Positions 1-13,200 of a stretch of 41,527 bases of DNA are shown here, piece by piece. Position numbers and translations under genes: made by a program. Under the pieces are notes generated by a model, which saw only the letters and a program-made list of their open reading frames with translations, did not search any database and was not told the origin of the DNA. Positions within the stretch are counted from its first letter, which is position 1. The number at the start of each line of letters is the position of its first letter. This DNA comes from Chromera velia (Eukaryota > Sar > Chromeraceae): positions 72,745-114,271 of the forward strand of contig JAHBMJ010001262.1 of the NCBI GenBank assembly GCA_018398765.1. Reading direction: 5' to 3'.

Positions 1-201
1 TGTGTGTGTCTGTGTCTGTGTCTGTGAAAGCAAGGAACAGAAAGATGTGTGCCTATGAAAGAAAGGAACAGAAAGAAAGGACAATATAGTCTCTCTGTCT
101 GTTTCTCTCTGTTTTTGTGTTTGTATGTGTCTCTGTCTCTGTAGTCTGTGCGTGTGTTGCGTGGTGACACTTTGTGTGTGTGTGTGTGTGTGTATGTGTG
201 T

Positions 202-243
<42 letters not shown>
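1..243. repeat. TG-rich microsatellite
   Basis: Short TGTGTC-type runs open the window, and a nearly pure (TG)n tract covers about 171-243. Open frames across it are only Val/Cys repeats and are not genes. Confidence 0.9.
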
Positions 244-245
<2 letters not shown>

Positions 246-1556
246 CTGTCCTTCTGGCCTCCTCTCCTTCCACTCCTTTTCTGTCTCTCTCATCTCTCTC
301 TCTGCATTCCTTTCATCTCTGCAACACTCGATCGGTCCTTTTCATTTCACAATTGTTATTATACAGCCGAGCTCTGATTCAGCTTAAAGGTTGTGTCTTT
401 ATTGTATGGCTGGCCAGGCCCGGCCTGACATGGTCTGGCACTAGCCAAGCGCGCGCTGTCACAGTGTCTCTAACTGCCATAAACGCAGGAGCAGGAGCCA
501 TTTAGAGCCATCACGATTGATTAATATATAATAATTATATGTTTCTCTTTAAGATGTTCCCGATTTATCTAAATGCATGTGAATTTGTGATAAATAATGA
601 TATATAATTATCATATTTGACTGCAATAATCGAGGGTGGAGAGAAAACCGAGAAAGCAACTACGGGGGGGGTGTTCCTTTGCTAGTTCCGGTGGCATTGC
701 CATGGTACAGGCACCAAGGGATAGTGGGATACTGACGGCGACTGGGAGTAAATAGAAAGCCTAAGTTTTGAAACTAAGGATTTAGATTAAACCGAATTGA
801 TTTAAACTTGCGTAAGCAATTTAAGCTAGCTACTAGCAAAGCGGGGAGTGTCCTAGCTAGGAAGAATAGGAGTAATAAACAGCATGCCATTTTTGGAAAA
901 ATATTTCAAAAAAAAAGTTTCGGTATTATTCGGCATTTTTTTTTAGTGGTTTAATTTTGATGGGCTTGGGTGGTAAGTAATGGTAACTTTTTGTTAAAGG
1001 GCTGCATGATAAGAGCAGGCAGATACCGGAACATTCCGGAGTTTGCCCGTACAGAGGAATCTTAGGGGGCCACGGCATGCTCCTTTGGAGCATTACATTC
1101 GACATCCATGCAGCGCGTTACGTACGTTTTTGCGAAGCCGAATCGCCAGAATTGCATGACAAAACACAAAGTTTGTGTACGCTTCTATTAATATACTCGG
1201 TTCGTCCGCGTACTACGTTGTCCGAAATTCTTCGGCGCGCTATGCGCGCCCACTCTCGTGTTTCTGTATTTACGGAAAATTTCTGATTGCGGTGCATGCA
1301 TGAATGGTACTTTTTTTGAATCTTTTTTGACCCGTGAATTGATTGATCGAGGGATGGTATGGGATGACGATCGACAGATGACGAGGGAGGGAGGAAGAAA
1401 GAGAGGGAGCGTGAATCTGTCATATATAGGTGTCTTCTTCATCACGGTTCCTCGCAGAGCACATTCCCTCCTCTGATAGAGATGATTTGATTGCAGATGC
1501 CCCCCCCCAGCATCAGCAGTGCCAAGCAAACCGACGTGAGAGCAAGGTAAAAGAAG
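244..1556. other. Intergenic spacer upstream of the hydrolase gene
   Basis: No credible coding region is visible. The stretch is CT-rich to about 330 and AT-rich from about 520 to 1000. At 1065-1079 it carries the 15-mer GGGGGCCACGGCATG, which recurs at two other places in the window. The hydrolase promoter must lie here, but I see no defined core element. Confidence 0.6.
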
Positions 1557-3086
1557 ATGCTCAGATACGTTGTCGGGCCTGGCCGTCGTTTTCCTTGTTT
1601 GAGCAACTATGCCCCGGCGTGCAACTTTGCACGATCCGGATCGGATTCCTCCAGGCAGGCGGAGCGGAGCATCGGATTTGCCGCCTTGAGAAAGTCAGTG
1701 AAGCCCGAGGAGCTCCTCCTGCACCGTCTGAAAGGCCACGAATTTCTCCAGTTCCAGCGAAGCCTGGGCCTCGTCCCCACCGGCGGTGGAGACGTGAACG
1801 AAATGTACATTGCCGCCGCCAACTGCAAAAACAAGCAGCTGCTCAAGGAGTGCAAAGGGAAACCGAACCTCGCCTGGTTCAAAGCCTGGGACGATCTGGC
1901 GGAAAGGACGTTTCAGGCCGGGATGCAGCGACTGGCGGATCAGTCGAACCCCGCCGGCGCCGCCTCGGCTCTTCTGAGGGCCTGTAACTACTCGAGGACC
2001 TCCGCGTTCTTTCTCAGAGGCCATGTGGAATACGAGGAGGAAAAGCGGGAAGCGTACCTGCGCACCGACCAGGCATTCCGCAGCGCAGCCGCGGTTCTGA
2101 AACCGAGTAAATTAGAAGAGGTTCGCATTCCACTAAACGGCAGTGATACTAATACAAACGGTCATTGTAAGATCACTCTTCAGGGCTACTTCGGGCGCGC
2201 CTCGTTCACGCCCAATGGCTTCGAGCACTCCCCGTTACTGATCGCTAGCAGCGGCTACGACGGTGACATTGCCGAGACCTTCTTCTACGTGCGTCCCTTC
2301 ATTGAGAAGTTCGGGTTCAACATCCTCATCTTCGACGGGCCCGGCCAGGGGGTCGAGGCGGTCACCAGGAAGACGAAGTTGATCCCCAACTGGGAGATTG
2401 TGCTGAAGGCTGTGATCGACTACGCCGAGCAAAACCTCAAAGAAAAAGGCGTTGATGTCAAGCGAGACGGTCTGGTTTCCTACGGGATTTCCCTGGGCGG
2501 GCACCTGAACACGCGGGCCATGCTCCACGAGAAGAGAGTGCACTGCTACGTGTTGGACCCGATCAATCCGAGCATGCGGAGAGCCATGTTCGAGAAACTG
2601 CCCAAGAAGTTCATAAATGACATGCTCGATTCCGACGCTAGTCCCGACGACAGCACAAAGGGCTTGTCCTGCTTCTCCAATTTTTTGAAAACCCTGATCG
2701 AAAAGTTCATGTTCCAGGCGCTGGCGTCTCGCGCGCAGGTGCACGGGATCGACGTCACCGACAAAGCCTGGCTAGCGCAGTTCGTACGGGAGGCGTACCG
2801 ATTTCATTTGGATTACGAAGAGTTAGGGAAGGCCACGGTGTCAATGGTCCTGTGCGCGGCCGAGAACGACGTCGTCGTCGGCGACATGTCCAAACCAGAG
2901 AAGATTATGAAGTACTTTTCGGAGGAGATGGTGACAGAGGGTAAGATTCGGGTTATCCCCTTTTTGAAGAGCGAGGGCGCGGGGAACCACTGCGAGGGCG
3001 GCGCTCGTGAACTGGTATGGGAGCGCGTTTTAGATGAATTGTTGCCGTTACTAGGAAAGGAGGTGAGAAAGAGGGGACAAATTTAA
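1557..3086 (+). CDS. Alpha/beta hydrolase, FrsA / pseudooxynicotine-hydrolase-like, single exon
   Basis: A 509-residue protein in one uninterrupted frame. The fold is alpha/beta hydrolase. A helical N-terminal part (about 90-180) precedes the core. SSGYDGD (231-237) occupies the oxyanion-hole strand and FDGPGQG (259-265) is the turn typical of the FrsA/DUF1100 and 2,6-dihydroxypseudooxynicotine hydrolase group. The nucleophile elbow is YGISLGG with Ser312. The likely acid is Asp438 in AENDVVV and the likely base is His478 in GNHCEGG, so the triad looks complete. The first 40 residues are Arg-rich with few acidic residues and could be a mitochondrial presequence, though this is weak. The substrate cannot be told; relatives cleave C-C, ester or peptide bonds in small molecules. 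The start is the first Met of the frame. The gene is convergent with the large minus-strand gene and is intronless beside intron-rich neighbours. Confidence 0.85.
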   Translation: MLRYVVGPGRRFPCLSNYAPACNFARSGSDSSRQAERSIGFAALRKSVKPEELLLHRLKGHEFLQFQRSLGLVPTGGGDVNEMYIAAANCKNKQLLKECKGKPNLAWFKAWDDLAERTFQAGMQRLADQSNPAGAASALLRACNYSRTSAFFLRGHVEYEEEKREAYLRTDQAFRSAAAVLKPSKLEEVRIPLNGSDTNTNGHCKITLQGYFGRASFTPNGFEHSPLLIASSGYDGDIAETFFYVRPFIEKFGFNILIFDGPGQGVEAVTRKTKLIPNWEIVLKAVIDYAEQNLKEKGVDVKRDGLVSYGISLGGHLNTRAMLHEKRVHCYVLDPINPSMRRAMFEKLPKKFINDMLDSDASPDDSTKGLSCFSNFLKTLIEKFMFQALASRAQVHGIDVTDKAWLAQFVREAYRFHLDYEELGKATVSMVLCAAENDVVVGDMSKPEKIMKYFSEEMVTEGKIRVIPFLKSEGAGNHCEGGARELVWERVLDELLPLLGKEVRKRGQI

Positions 3087-4179
3087 ACTATAGACTTTAA
3101 AACTTTTCTTCTTCAAAAACTGAGTCAAAAACTTAGTCAAAAACTTCGTAAAACATGCTCCTGGGTTCTAAATCACTAGCTAAATCATAGTCTAGACTAT
3201 AGCGGGGATAAACCATATTTTTAACTATATTTAGTAGGATAGCGGCCCGTATTAGCAGCCCTATAATAGTGGGTATAACAGTGGAGCTAGCAGCTAGCCT
3301 ATAGCATGTATGGAGCCTAAATTGTGTAAATAAATTTTTATATGAAATGCTATGGTTTATATGCTTGCTTGGGCAAGGCCTAAGTGGTGGCTCATCAGCT
3401 TTAACCTACTAGTAGCTAAACTCATTCATAATTTGAATTAGAAAGCGATACACATGGACTAGCAACAGTGTGGCATACACATAAATTGAGATATAATTAT
3501 CATATTATTAATTGATAAATTTAATATCAACTTATAGATCAATCAACTCTAAGAATATGGCATGAAGCATAAATCACTAAGACAATAAAAAATTATGCAT
3601 CCATTCATATTTATACTAGCTACTACCAATTTATGCAGTTCATAAAAATATGAATAAATTAACTGCCGATCTACCTGCCGATGACAAGAGAGGATGGGAG
3701 GGTGGTACCGTGGTAGAGGGTGAACAGCTAGGTGGACAGGCATGCAGGTCATGCCCTCTTCTGAGTGACTATTGATCGCTCCACAGTGCTTTGTGTTAAA
3801 GTTGATGCCTGAGCGGTTTCTTAAGGGTATCGAGTATCGATCGAGCTAGTGAGCGCTTCTCCGAGATGTAACTAGCCTTTCAACGCTATAACTCTAGGCC
3901 TTGGTTATGAGAAATGCATGCTATATATACCCAGACTCTCATTCGTCATTGGTTTACGATGGCTGCCAGTTAAGTCACCTGATCATCATCATCAAAGTTA
4001 GCGACAAAAACTCTAGCAGAAACTCTTAATTGTAGAATAGATTGTAGACTAGATTGTAGATTTTTTATTGGCAGCCTAACTTAAAAGCTTCGCCCTAGAC
4101 CGTGCGGTGAATAAATGCACCGTTAGCTCGGTCAACCAATCACTCAATCACTCGGATAACATGCCGAGATCTCCTATAG
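3087..4179. other. AT-rich spacer between convergent genes
   Basis: This is the 3' flank of both the hydrolase and the large minus-strand gene. It is AT-rich with many in-frame stops and short GCTAGC/CTAG words near 3280-3300. I see no coding region or RNA gene. Both transcripts must end here, but I cannot place polyadenylation sites. Confidence 0.6.
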
Positions 4180-4287
4180 TTACAAGCCTCCGAATATGAA
4201 TTGCCGTTGCGATACCCCCTTTTTCTTGTCCTTGTCCTTCTTTCGCCAGTCAGAGACACGCCAGGGGGTGATCACATCCTTTGCCGC
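4180..4287 (-). other. Terminal exon and stop codon of the BLTP2-like gene
   Basis: After a TTTTTCTGTGCAG acceptor, 35 codons end with FIFGGL and TAA (4182-4180). The segment is Lys-rich (WRKKDKDKKK), as is the previous exon (KYFSKRKKLKTFKALID). Basic tails of this kind are seen at the C-terminus of BLTP2-type proteins and probably help membrane binding. The phase is 0 at the join. Confidence 0.6.
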
Positions 4288-7200
4288 CTGCACAGAAAAA
4301 GAAGCAACAAGATCGTCCCGCCACACCTGCTGCCCTTCACTCCTTCAAGTTTTTGGAGAAAAAAAAAAAAGCGCTTCACTCTCAGCGTCTATTTAGCAGA
4401 GAAAAGTACTAAACACAGACAGAGAGTCATAAGACTCCGGGCAATTGCACACAGACAGGGACCCGCACACAAACAGACAGCCCGACAGACAGAAAAACGG
4501 GGCGACGCGTGAAGAGAAACTCGACAGAGCTTGCAAGAAAGAGGAACGGAACTGAAAAGGAAACCGCACTCACATCTCTGCCGGCATGCCACATGTAGTT
4601 GTCGATTAGTGCCTTGAACGTCTTCAACTTTTTTCTTTTTGAGAAATACTTCACGCTGATAGGCACCGGCTGCAGGCAGGCATGCAGGAGAGACACACGC
4701 ACAGTGCGGCAAATCAATCGCACAAACATCCTTGGCGTTCCTTTCATCCATGTGGAATTTCTTTTTTTTCTTCTCCGTTGGCCGAGAGACGGCAGAAAAC
4801 GGAGATGGATCCTCATGTGGGTGGGAGTCTGCCACCAGTCAGTCAAGCAATGAAACAATGCAGAGAGAACTGCGGTCCCAAAGAGAAAAAGAAAAAGAAT
4901 TCAGACAGTCAGATACGAACACGAACAACCCGACCCACGGATCAGCCTCTCGTGTTCAGAGTCGAATCGGATGATATCGCAGATCAGTGCCAAACAAACA
5001 GATTCCACCGGAGACACGGGAGCCTACTTGATGCATGTCTTCTTTGTGATTGCTCTGTGCGTTCCTCGCATCACAAAGAACAAAACCTGAAACCATCTAA
5101 AAATCGCATGCCCTCAGAAGAAGAGGGACGAAAACAAAGGAGCAATCAGACATGAAAGAAACTACCTCTAAGAATCAGCCGCTGACCAACCGACGGACCT
5201 CTTTGACCCCCTTCTGAATCCCCCAGCCCTTGAAAGTGACTGCCACGTGCACGTCAGAGATGCGCACGTTGTTGAAAAACAACAGGGGCGCGATGGGAAG
5301 CGCTCCCTGGTCCGATGTCGCCTTGGCCCCCCCACCCTTTGCCACCACGGCTTGGCTGCTGGGTTTGCCGGCCTGTTTGGCTCCTGTGGCCTGTGCTGCT
5401 GCCCCTTTGTCTTGGGCCTTTGTGTTTTGGGGCATCAGGAGGAGGGGCGTCCCTGGATTGTCCTTCGAGGGCGGGGGGAAGAAGAACTTGTAGGCGTCCT
5501 CAATCACTTGCTGAGTCAGGTTCACGGACAGAGGGTTGGCCTGCGTGGAGGGGGGGAGGGAGAGTCGGGCAATCCACTAGGACAGACAGAGACACACACA
5601 CTGATGCAGAGACATAGAGGGGAGGGCAAATGCACATTTATTTGTACAGGCAGACGAGAACAGACGCCGGCAAAGCAAGCAAGCAAATACCGGTTTTCAA
5701 CCAAAGGAAAGCACGAGAATACCGTAACATAGAGGCGAGAAACACACACAGAGACACCCCCCTTGCCTCCCTCCAAACAGAAAGAAAGAAAGAAAGAAAG
5801 AAACACACACACCCCTTCCCTTCCCTTCCCACCATGCACCTACCTGCACATTGAACATGTCGATCACGTGCCAGCTGTACCCGAACAAACGGATCCAGCG
5901 GTCAGAGCCTCGGACGGAGATCAACTGCACACATGCAGGGAGGATCGATGGAGGACCAGAATGAATATCAAAAATAGAGAGAAAGAAGCCTTTTGATGTC
6001 CATGCATGTGGCCGCAAACAAAAAAGTCTGGAGTAGATGGATCACGAAAGCTAAATTTCAAGTCAACTTTGATGGCCGGCAGGTTGGCAGACAGGCACGC
6101 AGAGAAGGCGCTCATTGACTGATGAAAAGAATGAAGGGAGGAAGGAGCAGAAGCAATCCCCCCTGCAGAAAACTCCCTCCTTCCGAGGCAGCTGAAGTTG
6201 GCACAAAAGGACAGGTCGACTCGAAGTCGAGCACAATTTCACAAAGAAGGGAAAACCGCACGAACACATCGCATTTCAGAGAGAGCGAAAGGGAGACGGC
6301 TAGACACGGAAGAGATGCGAGCGCATGAAAAACCTCATTCGTCACCTCGATTCATTCGTTTATCATGATACTTGCGATGTGCAGGTGACTAGGTCAGCTT
6401 GGTTTCGTGTGCGGAAAAATCAAATAAATTGAGTCAGTCAGTCAGTCGGTCAGTCAGTCAGTCAGTCATTCAGTCAGTCACTCACTCACTCACTCACTCA
6501 CTCACTCACCCACCCTCGTCTTGGATTCCAGATCTGCAATCATGGAGTCCTGTGCCGTCACCACCTGCAGACAGAAAGACAGACAGACAGAATCGGCCAG
6601 TCACTCAATTGCATTACACAATGGCCAGAGAAAAAGCAGAGACAAAGAAGACAGGGAAGCATGGGAAGGCACTTACCAGCAGTCTCACCCACCCGTATTA
6701 GAAACGGTAAAAAAAAAAGCTGCAACCACACAGACAGAGTTCTCTCAGGGCTTCACTCCGCCACCGCCTCCACTCACGTAGGTGCTCCTGTTTTCGGCGT
6801 CCTTCTGTTCGACGGAGAGGTCTCCAACGTCGAGGTCGAATTCTGTCGCGAGTTTGAAGTCGAGATGAAACTTCATGCCGCCTGCATGTGCGAATGCAGA
6901 AGAAGAGACAGGCATGCAGGATGACTTGAGGTTGTCACTATACTCAGGTCTCGGAGGGAGAAAAGATTCCTTCCTTCCAGTTGCAACTACACAGTGCGTG
7001 AGAGTGCAAGGATCATCTAAACTTTCAACATCGCACTTTGCACCTTCTGCCGCCATCTAGTTTGCGAGTAAAAGCAGAGAGACGAGCGGAACACACACCG
7101 AAAGAAAAGAAAAGAAAAGGAGACTCCGTTCATCGTCTGACCGGATATGTGGGTGAAGGCAGTCTGGAGGAAGACTCGGGAGTCCTTCACGAGAGAGAGG

Positions 7201-10200
7201 GATACCTGCATGCACATGGAGGGGCGGAGAGGAGAGCAGAGGAGAGACAATCAAAAAGCTGGATGCAAAAAGGAGGGTACTCTACCAAGGAATAGTTAGT
7301 GCCTCGATATCGCTCCTTGAACCCTGCAATTTTCACTCGTTCTTTTGAGAAACTTTCGACGCCTATTTTTCTTGCTGCCTGTTTTTTTCTTGCCTTCCCC
7401 ACTCTGCCCTTCTCTGGTTTCGTGTGCATTTATTTCCTAACTGTTTTCCTTCTCATATTTCTCCCTTTCTTTCTCTCTATGCCAATTTTCTATGTCAATT
7501 CGTATTTTTCCCTCTCTTTCTCTCTATGTCAATTCGTATTTTTTCCTCTTTCGTCTTCCTTTCATCTCTGCCCGTCTCCCTTCTTTCTCTCTTTCCTTGT
7601 CCTGTCTGCTTTGCATCCCCTCCTTCTCTCCTTCTGTGTTGATTCAAGTCTGCCTGACTCTATCCAACCCCATGCATGACACACACAGCACCCCCTCCCA
7701 GGTACCTGTTCCATGATGAACTGAATTTTGATCTTCGCCGGCTCCTTTTGTTCCTGTCGTTGCATCGCGTCAGCAGTCTCAGGAATATATTGCGAGGCAA
7801 AAGACTGCATTCTGGACACATCCGCAGACAACTTCCGCCTCTGCTGCTGCTGTTGTCGTCCCTGCTTCTCTACCAAATCCGCCAAAGCTTTGCGTATCTT
7901 CTCTCTGGACACACCGAATATGTTCTCTATCACCTCGTCATCCTGCCCCTTCCCCCCCACTGTGCTTGCAGCATCCTCCACAAACGCTTTGTCCTCGTCT
8001 TCGTCGTCCTCCTCTCCGTCGGGGTCGTCTGCGTAATCAGCTACAGACGCCTTGGCCCCGAAAGGCAATTTGTCCTTCTGCTGTTTCTCTAATTGAGAAA
8101 CCCCCAAAGCTGAGGAGGCACTGGGCACCCCTGACGTCCCTCCACCCGAATCCCGGCTACCTTCCTGTCCGGCCAGGCGGAACAGGAGTACGTTCTGCAC
8201 AACCGCCAGTGTGTGCTGGAGGGCAGCTTCATCGAAGGTCGCAAAACACTTCGGTATGTGAACCTTCGCGTCTGCCGCCCCGCTCGGCAAGGCGCCCTCT
8301 GCAACTGCCTTCAGAAGAGCAAGTTGGAAACAAAGGGAGAGACCAGAGGAACTGGAAGAGGACCCCCCCTCTCCAGGGGCATTACCCGCATTCCCACCCG
8401 CAGAACCCAACGAGGGACGATCGAGGGACCCCCTCCTCTCGCCCGTCAATCCTCTTTCTCTCGCAGCCTCTCTCAACTCTTCACCGTCCGGTTTTCCGAA
8501 TAAACTGGCAAATCTAGGATCTAGGGGCGCTGCAGTGGTTGTATTTCCTCTCGTCATTCCCCTCTTCTGATCCAACCAGAGCAACTTCCCTTTCTTCATC
8601 GAGGCCGTATACCCGTCTGCTTCCTCAATCTGTATCACCGTCTTCATTTTCAAAGCACTGTTCGCACGTTTCCCCTGTGCTACACTCGCTATCAGCGATA
8701 TCGCCTGACCCGATTTCCCCCCGCCTGCACCCCCCCCTCCCCCTCCCTGTCCCACCCGAATCATATTCGGGAACAAAGACTGCGCCAAATTATCTGCACC
8801 GTCGTTTGCCCCCCCTAAAGACACAGGGCCGTTCGGCTCCCCTGTTGCTATGCGATACACCTGCTCTAAACCCTGTCCCTGTGAATTGTCCAAATCCCCC
8901 CATGTCACCCCTGACTTCAGTTGAGGTCTCGATGTCCGACGACTCTGCTGTTGTCTCAAGATCGGGACAGACGATCTCTGGCCTCGAGGCACACTCAAAA
9001 GTTCGTCTTGAGACAACGTTCCCTTCTCGTCCTCTGCGTCCCCCTCCATTATTAAACCAGAAACTCGCGGAGACCCCGGGGCAGAGCGAGCTTCCCGGTA
9101 GGACGGCCCGACGGAACGCCCACCCCCGACTGCCTCCCCTAGCTTGACGGGCCCCGCAATTTGGCCCACAGAGGGCCGAGTGCCGTCGGGAATGGACACT
9201 CGGATTGCGGGTGAGCAGCTCTCTGCTCCTCCTGTCTTCGTTCTTGTGGAGTTTCTCTTTGGAGAGAGGGAACGAGTGGGAGGAGAGGGGAGAGTCACAG
9301 CAGAGGCCTGGGACAGAGACCGCCCCGCTTTCTGTACAGGAGGGGGCACTTCAGGCTCCTCCTCCGTCTCTACGGAGGCCTCGAAGGAGATCACGGCCTC
9401 GCAGGTTGACAATACCAACTGAGCACCCCTCAGCTCTTCTGTCACGGGACCTGCTGTGATACGGGGAGGTGCTCTGATTTGGAGATCGTCCATCGCAAAG
9501 GTGGGACCTGCAGAGGGCCCGCCACCCACATTCGTCCAATCGTTGCCAAATGCAGCGAAGGGATTACCTGCAAGCAGGTGGCGACTGGGGAGGTTCAGGC
9601 GACGGTTGGTGCGTCTGGCGATGTGCACGAGCAGACTGAGATGGGATTGGAGGAGGGGAAGGGCGTCGAAGAGAGGAGACGGGAGGGGGGGTCTCGCGGG
9701 GCCCAGGGGAAGCGGTGGGAGGGTGGCGAGGTGATCGGAGTAGATGGCGGCAAGTTGGTCATCACTTTGCACGGCCATCTGCTCGAGAAAGGCAGCAGAG
9801 GGATCAAAATCGAATCCCTTGCTGGGGGCGTTGGCGTCCTGTTTGCTTTTGCTCGTGCTCTGCCTGGCTCCTGCTTTTCCCTTTGGGGCGGGGGACAAAT
9901 TTCGCACAGAGGTCCTCGCGGGGCTCATGCCGGCCTTGAGAGGAGACCGTCTCTGTTTGGCTGCATCCCTTGCCTGAGCTGATGCGGGGATTGGTGATGC
10001 CTGGGAGGGAAAAGCGTCTGAGGAGGCAGAGGCGTTGCTGTTCTCCCTTGCTGAGATAAAGTGGACATTCACCTGGGGGTCCTCGCAGTGCAGAGTCAAC
10101 TTCAGACTCGTCCAATCAGAGTCGTCACTGCATGCATGCATGCACATACATGGAGGGAATTAAGGGACAGGGAGTTGAAGGCAGAATAGAGGGAGAGTAC

Positions 10201-13200
10201 TAATCAGAAAGCGATAGAACGATTTGGGTATACCGGCAGGTCAGAAGAGGAAGCTACTCAGGTAGAGAGGAAAAGAATTTAGTGCATGATGGAAGAATTC
10301 ATCACAGCACGCACCATAAGCCAGCCAGAGAAAATTGCAGGCAGATTGACAGAGAAAGGGTTCGAACATCGCCGTTGACATTTGCGTCATGCCTTTTGAC
10401 CAAGAGACGCATCTTTGGACTCTCTTATTCGGCAAGGCAAAAACAGATTGTTTGGCCATGTGCAGTGGGGCCGAAGAAAACAAGAAAATCTTTCAGGAAC
10501 ATTTGGAATCTCTGTTCATGCACCCCTTCCTACCTCACTACTTCTCTCCCTCCCTCCCTCCCTGACAGACTCCCCACCTTGCGAGACTTGTTGCTGCACT
10601 GGCAAGACTGAGGATAGAGTCCTTCCTTCCCGAGTGCCCCCCCGGTTCCCCCAATGCCTTCTTCTGCACGAACTGCTGCAGGACTTTTTCCTTCTCCTTC
10701 TCTGCCACAGCCGAGAGGGTCTCCTTCAGGATTGCCAAGTACCCTGTGAACATCGCGGTGGTGGCCTCGAAGATCTTCAGCGTGTGCACTGAGTACGTCA
10801 TCGTGGCAGGGGAGTAGAGGAGACGGGGCGCAAGGACGCGAACGAAGAATGCCATTGATTGGCTGACATCAACATTGGCGTCTCTGTGGAAGGAACAGCG
10901 GTCCAGCCGCATGACTGGAAGGAGGATCGCTGCCGGAACGTCAGGAGGAGGGGGAAGGAAAACCCCAGAGATGAGAAATGCCAGGCGTTGGGAGGAGGCA
11001 CACAGCGCACGACGGCTGTCTCCCGCCTGCTGCATTTTCTGCACTTCAGATAGCAGAGACCGCCGGGCAGCCTCTCTAGCTAGGAAGGGAGTGAAGAGTC
11101 GATTGGATGTTTTCTGGTTGGACTGTCCCTTCTCTATTGCTTCTTCGGATTCCAAACTTCCCCTCCCGGCTCTCCCATGAAGAAGACCGGCACTCGCTCT
11201 CGTGTGGGCAGAGGCTTGAGGGAATTCCGGCAAAGGCCTTTCTGATTGGAGGCCAGCAAACAAGAGATCCTCCGCATCCTGGTGGACTGACGCAAGCCGC
11301 ATGGCTGCCAGGGTTTGCTCCTCCTTCGTTTTGTCTCTGTAGACCTCAGGTGCAACCTCAAGACCCACAAAGAGGTCCTGGAGACGGCCTGAAATCACAT
11401 CCAGTTGGGTGGAGGAGGGGTCGACTTTTGTCCACAAAATCTGCCGTGCGGGGCCTGTCTCGAAAGACTGCACTGTGTCTCCATACCCCGCAAGGGAGCC
11501 GGAGCTCTGTCGAGGCATTTCCGTCCTGCTCTCCCTCCCCCCCGAGGGAAAACGCACAATTGTCACGGGGGTGGGACGATAGTGTGCTTCCCACGAGGTG
11601 GGAGGCAGCGGGGTGTACTTGCGTGCCTCTGTGGCCGCGAGGGAGACGCGCATGGGCCCGAATCTGCCGTGAACGTCCGTGATCTGCAAAGTTTACGCAA
11701 CAGATATAAGACAGGCAAGCACAAAGGTTAAAAGACAGACAGCCGTGCAGAGGAAAAGAAGCCACGCACAAAGCAACACAGAGATTGGGAGATGAAAGGA
11801 TAGAATTGAGATGGGGAAAAGAGAGACCTCGAAATCGATTGTCGCTTCAAAATGGAGAGTGAGTTGGCGTGTCCATCGAAAGACAGATTTGTCGCAATGG
11901 AAGGGCGAGAGAGAGAAAAAAAACAGCGAAGGCGCAACCAATACGACTGAAGAAAAGGACAAAAAAAAAGCTAGGCAGAATATCTGATGAACAAACAACT
12001 GAGGCAGCCTCACTTGTCCTTGCACGTCGAGGATCATCGGAGGTTTCGCAGTCTTCCCCCCGGATCCTTCCGGAGGACCCGCAAACGTCATGGACATCCC
12101 CTTCCCCTTCCCCCCCCCCTCCGCAGACTCCAACCCAGAGGAGCTTCTGCGAGGTGACCCGTCTCTCGGCGTGGGTTTTTGAGGCTTTGTCTTGATGTCC
12201 GCGAAGATCTCGTCAAGAAATGACCACAGAAGGTCTCCTGGGCCTGGCTGCATGCCCGCAATCTGCACACAAAGGGGGAGAAGGAGGGACGATAGGGTGT
12301 GCGGGTACTTCATGCAGCTGCTTCTCGGAGGGGACTGAAAAAAAAAAAAACAGAAAAGGGGGGGCTGGCTGCGAACTCGTTGAGCAATCATTGACACTTT
12401 CACCGGCCCAGACAAGTCATCATCCGACGACTTTTCATGGAACGGTGCACTGCCTCCTCGTCGAAAACCCGCAACGTACAGAGTTCGCTTGCGTATCTCC
12501 ACACCCGATTGATCGGGGTGTACAGCAAGGAGGGAAAAGAAGAAGTGGGCAAGAAAAAACCAACGCCGACTGTCCGTTTACTTTCATTGATGCGTGCGGG
12601 AAGAAGTGAATAATTGCATGAGTGAGGGAGAGAGCAAGTGAGAGGACAGACCTGCAAGAAGAGATGGAGGTGCTCTGGTTGGAGGTTGAAGAGAAGAGGG
12701 GGGTAGATTGAGGGGAGGTCACTTGGAGGAGGGGACACGGGGGCGTCCTTCTGGAGGTAGTAGCTTCGAGACACGCCGTCTAGGTGTACACGAAGACAGA
12801 GGGTCTCCTGGGGAGCTGGGGGCTGGAACTCATTTTGTGTGGGCACCCCTGCTGCTTGTTGGACCTCATACGGACAGACGAGGGCAGAAAGGCCTGTACG
12901 ATCCCCTTCTGAGGTGCCGTGTGAGGAGTCTGTAGTGGCATCAGGGGTGATGTTGAAGTGCGGCTGAATGTTGTGCATCAGCATTTTGAGGTCGACAAAG
13001 GGGAGTTGGAGGAGAAACAGGCCCGGGTCCCCCCCCTTGTCTCTCTCCGTCTGGGCTCCTGCACGGTCTCCGGACCTTATTTTGGAGGAGGTCACGGCAC
13101 TCAGATTCACAGAACCTGTACGCCTGAGAGGCGCAGCAGGGGTGACTGCAGGGGCGTCTGTAATGATGGAGCCCGCGTCATTGCGGGCCCCAGCATACTC

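Noticed and set aside
125-505. Open frames rich in Cys/Val across the TG repeat
   Set aside because: They are translations of a dinucleotide repeat and AT/CT spacer, with no protein-like composition.
7676-9982. Long plus-strand open frames opposite the large gene (for example 8539-9147 and 9479-9982)
   Set aside because: They are antisense shadows of the GC-rich coding exon 10127-7706. The minus frame has phase-matched splice sites and family motifs; these do not.
10355-10375. GGTTCGAAC-like tRNA T-arm
   Set aside because: No matching acceptor, D-arm or anticodon stem could be built around it.
11916-11923. Missing base in an A8 run as the cause of a frame break
   Set aside because: I first suspected an indel, but the frame is continuous if the apparent intron is read through, so the sequence does not require one.
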